From positions 35,680,406 to 35,744,405 of the forward strand of contig CM040745.1 of the NCBI GenBank assembly GCA_022829145.1: 64,000 nucleotides of DNA, in the 5' to 3' direction. The notes under the pieces are model-generated. The model did not search any database and was not told the DNA's origin. It saw only the letters and a list, made by a program, of their open reading frames with translations. This document shows, piece after piece, positions 61,283-64,000 of the stretch. Both the position numbers and the translations under genes were made by a program. How positions within the stretch are numbered: position 1 is the first letter of the stretch; every line of letters starts with the position of its first letter. The stretch is from Albula goreensis (lineage: Eukaryota; Chordata; Actinopteri; Albuliformes; Albulidae).

Positions 61283-64000
61283 CTAGGAGGGATGGAGAAG
61301 ACATGAAAAAAGTTAACAACCTTGAGGAGACGATGATGAAAACCAATCAACTCCAAAACGGAGCTCGGCAGGACGGACATGAGCATTCAAATTCCTGGAC
61401 GTGAATCCCAGTCAGGAAATATCGATCCTTTGGTCATACCTGTGGACAAGCAGCCAGGTATACCCTTTCCTGTGATCGAGGGTATTACACAGATTTGGGA
61501 ACGATGACTCAAACTCACTGACAACAGCAACACAGGGAACTAAATGTCCATCGTACATGTACATTTCCAATTCAACACCAACGCCGCTTGGAATCAGTTA
61601 AACTGCCCGACCACCTCCCAGTCATCCCCGGCTTGCCTTCCTCAAGCCGAAAAATTGAAAAAACGACACCACGTTCGGAAAAGACGACATCCAGGTATTG
61701 TCTAATAAAGAAATGTTTGATGCCACTTATTCACCCCTCGCTTTTAAATGCAGCGCATTCAAAGTAAATTACAGCACTTTGCCTCTGTAATGGGACTAAA
61801 TGACACCCCACGCGGCCGTGAGAATGGGAAGCCGTCTGGATTGAACAGAGTCATTACCTGTCCCTTTTTCCTGTTGCTCTGAGTGATTACTGTGTCCACT
61901 GACTAAAAAAATTACACTTTATTGCGGGGGGGGGTGAAGGCCATAATGCCAGATGCTACTTTGGAAGAAAAACATGAAATGACAGGGCGTGTTTTACCGA
62001 GTCTTGTGTCAGCGGAGATGGATGAAAAAATGCGACGCATGTCAAACAGATGCAAATTGTTGCTGGCGACAGTTGCGGCGGTGGGGGATGAGAATGGGTA
62101 TTTTTTTTAGCTCGAAAAGGTGTGAAATTGACAGGGGGGACCTGGGAGGGGACGAGGATGACAACCGAAGGAAAGGAAGCCCTCTTCTCTCGCCCCGCGT
62201 CTGTGTCCGTCTCGCGGAGACGGCGGCAGACGCGCTCTGTGGACACGCTTGGCGTCTCGGCCGCGGGCTTGCGTCGTGCACGGACGTGCCTCTGGCCGCC
62301 GCTGTCCCCCGCGCCCCTCCCCGCTCCCCATGCTGTCTGGCGCTCAGACACCTGCCGGGGTGGAGAATGCAGTCAAGCTCGCCTCGTCCCCATGTTTCTG
62401 TTCCCAGCTCAAAGACACAGCATTCCCTGAATATGATGGGCTTATCCTTTTATTCCTCTTCACTACAGAACTGCACGGAGGTCAACAAGGGGGAACAAAG
62501 CAGTGATTGATGAGGCTGAGTCACAGGCATCCTATTCAAACAGCAGAGTTTCTGGAACAACAAATGAATTTTGGGCCTGGGTATAGCTGCATGACTTTGG
62601 GCCTGCATCACAAGTCAAAATAAAATCAAATCTTCAATTTTTACCATTCTTTCCACTGACTTTCCTTTATAGTTCCCTCCAAGAGACGCCCCCCCCACCA
62701 TAGTTGCACTGATCTCCCCATTCCTGTCATGCCATGTCCATTCTGCTTTATAAAACAATGTTTAAAATCAATACATAAATAAATGAAGTCACCCCTGTTA
62801 CCCTGTCATCACGGCCTTGTTTGTTGATGAGATTACGTGACAGAATGTGCGCGATGAAGAAATTATCAAAAAAATCATTCTCGCCGTGCACATTCTTCAC
62901 ACCTGTGCGTGGTAATGCAGGTATTCCGCTAATTCCGGGACCCGTAATGCCACGATTGCTGTGAGCACGACTCACAGCCCGTCAGCCTGCGCGTCCTTGC
63001 CTGAGAATTGATCGGCGCGTGGCTGCTAGCTTCAATCCCCCGCTACGAACATTTAACATCAACATACGGATTGGCAAAACATTGACGGGCCTTCTTTCCT
63101 TTTTGTGGTTTGAGCAGCGCATCGTTCAAAATGACATGACTGACATTTGCATATCAGTCTGTAGGAACCTCTCAGTGTGTACGACCGCACCTCGCAGTTG
63201 ATGAGAAAGAAGGCCGATACCAGCTGCTTACAATGTGCGAAATTATCTGTAATTACAGGAGCCGGCTCTGATGTGATCAAGCGGTTGTGATGGGGGAAGC
63301 GCTCTGTTGATACCTAGCTATAATCAGTGGACATTTATGTCATTATCTAGCTGTAATCAAGAGGGGATAGGCTCTATTGACAAGAAGCAGAGCTGTAAAA
63401 GTCCACATGTGCTATTTTTGTGAAACGCTGCAGTTCCCTGCTGCAGGAAAATAACATGCTCTTGTGCTCTGAAATCAACATATTTCTTCTTTGATATAAA
63501 TAAGCAAATAAATTAATTCATACAAAAATACATGAAATATTACAATCAATACAATCTCTATATGCATTAATGGGAGCAACTACTGATTGCTACATGGAAA
63601 AGCTACAAACAAACAACGGAAACAAAAACTCAGGAACAGAAAGAGGGAAAAAGGCCAGAGACAGTGACAGAAACAATGAGAAACTACATAAAATTCGGAA
63701 CAGCAGAGCACTAACCCAATATTGCTTTCGGTTTCAAAAAATGACTTGAGAAATTATTTTGACCTTTGAGAGGCACCAGGGCGGCCAAGTTCGGGCAGCA
63801 GAAGTTGCGCTGGCAGTGATGCTGAGAGAGGTCCTTCCAGCAGGAGGACAGTGTCATTTATCCTGCAGAGCTGAGAACTTTGTCTCACAATAACCTCGTT
63901 ACAATTAAGATGGCTATATTTGTCATAATTAGCGATGACCATTGTTGTGGAAATGATGATTATAGTTCACTATTAATCTGTTTTCATTGGTCGATTTTTA
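61283..64000 (-). other. uxs1: uxs1 upstream intron, runs off the window
   Basis: This precedes the first exon in the window. The expected preceding uxs1 exon (encoding the NPIKTLKTNTIGTLNML-like segment) was searched for by eye on the minus strand and not found, so the intron is at least 2.7 kb. It contains a G run (61924-61934), the CpG-dense patch at 62160-62350 and otherwise AT-rich sequence. Confidence 0.8.
62160..62350. promoter_or_regulatory. CpG-island-like patch inside uxs1
   Basis: About two dozen CpG dinucleotides fall in about 140 bp (62191-62335), with CCGCG, TCGCGG and GACGCGC words, in otherwise AT-rich intron. Open frames across it on both strands follow from the lack of stop codons in GC-rich sequence. 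It might be an internal promoter or other unmethylated element. There is no TATA box or initiator I can point to. Confidence 0.35.

Noticed and set aside
62000..62510. Long open frame of about 170 codons (61989-62510)
   Set aside because: It overlaps equally open frames on both strands in GC-rich sequence, has no recognisable motif and lies in a uxs1 intron.
61283..64000. The preceding uxs1 exon
   Set aside because: No minus-strand segment encodes the expected NPIKTLKTNT-like block; it must lie beyond the window.

Overview
The window is vertebrate nuclear DNA, most likely from a ray-finned fish. It has long spliced introns, GT-AG splice sites, CA/GA microsatellites, hAT and Tc1 transposon remains, and short interspersed repeats with the teleost-type tail. 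I find one protein-coding gene that I can defend: uxs1, UDP-glucuronate decarboxylase 1 (UDP-xylose synthase), on the minus strand. Eight exons lie between 61282 and the stop codon at 24559. They join to 701 nt with every phase compatible and encode the C-terminal 232 residues. The N-terminal exons (transmembrane anchor, NAD-binding glycine motif) are upstream of the window's right edge; I did not find them here.

Layout. Bases 1-11109 are intergenic sequence downstream of uxs1, with simple repeats and one striking near-perfect 274-bp inverted repeat (9738-10011). Bases 11110-15360 are a tandem array of about 23 copies of a 182-bp AT-rich satellite. Bases 15361-17690 are a nest of repeats: a short telomere-like TTAGGG stretch, an inverted fragment of the same satellite, a broken and internally deleted hAT transposase pseudogene (minus strand), a 5'-truncated Tc1 transposase pseudogene (plus strand) and a 33-bp minisatellite that happens to stay open in frame. 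Bases 17690-23784 hold no supported gene. Bases 23785-24558 are the probable uxs1 3' UTR. From 24559 rightward everything is uxs1 exons and introns; the introns of 14.4 kb and 13.2 kb make up most of it. They contain a hAT-type MITE with an intact 8-bp target duplication, SINE fragments, two 32-33-bp minisatellites close to uxs1 5' splice sites, several G-quadruplex-type tracts, and CpG-dense patches that stand out from the AT-rich background.

Function. UXS1 makes UDP-xylose, the donor for the first sugar of the proteoglycan linker, in the secretory pathway. No second gene in the window cooperates with it. The most unusual material is repeat biology: the long hairpin, the satellite array with its scrambled edge, and the satellite/telomere-like/hAT junction. 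I see no CRISPR array, operon, virus or undescribed multi-gene system. All similarity statements come from reading the sequence by eye, without database searches.
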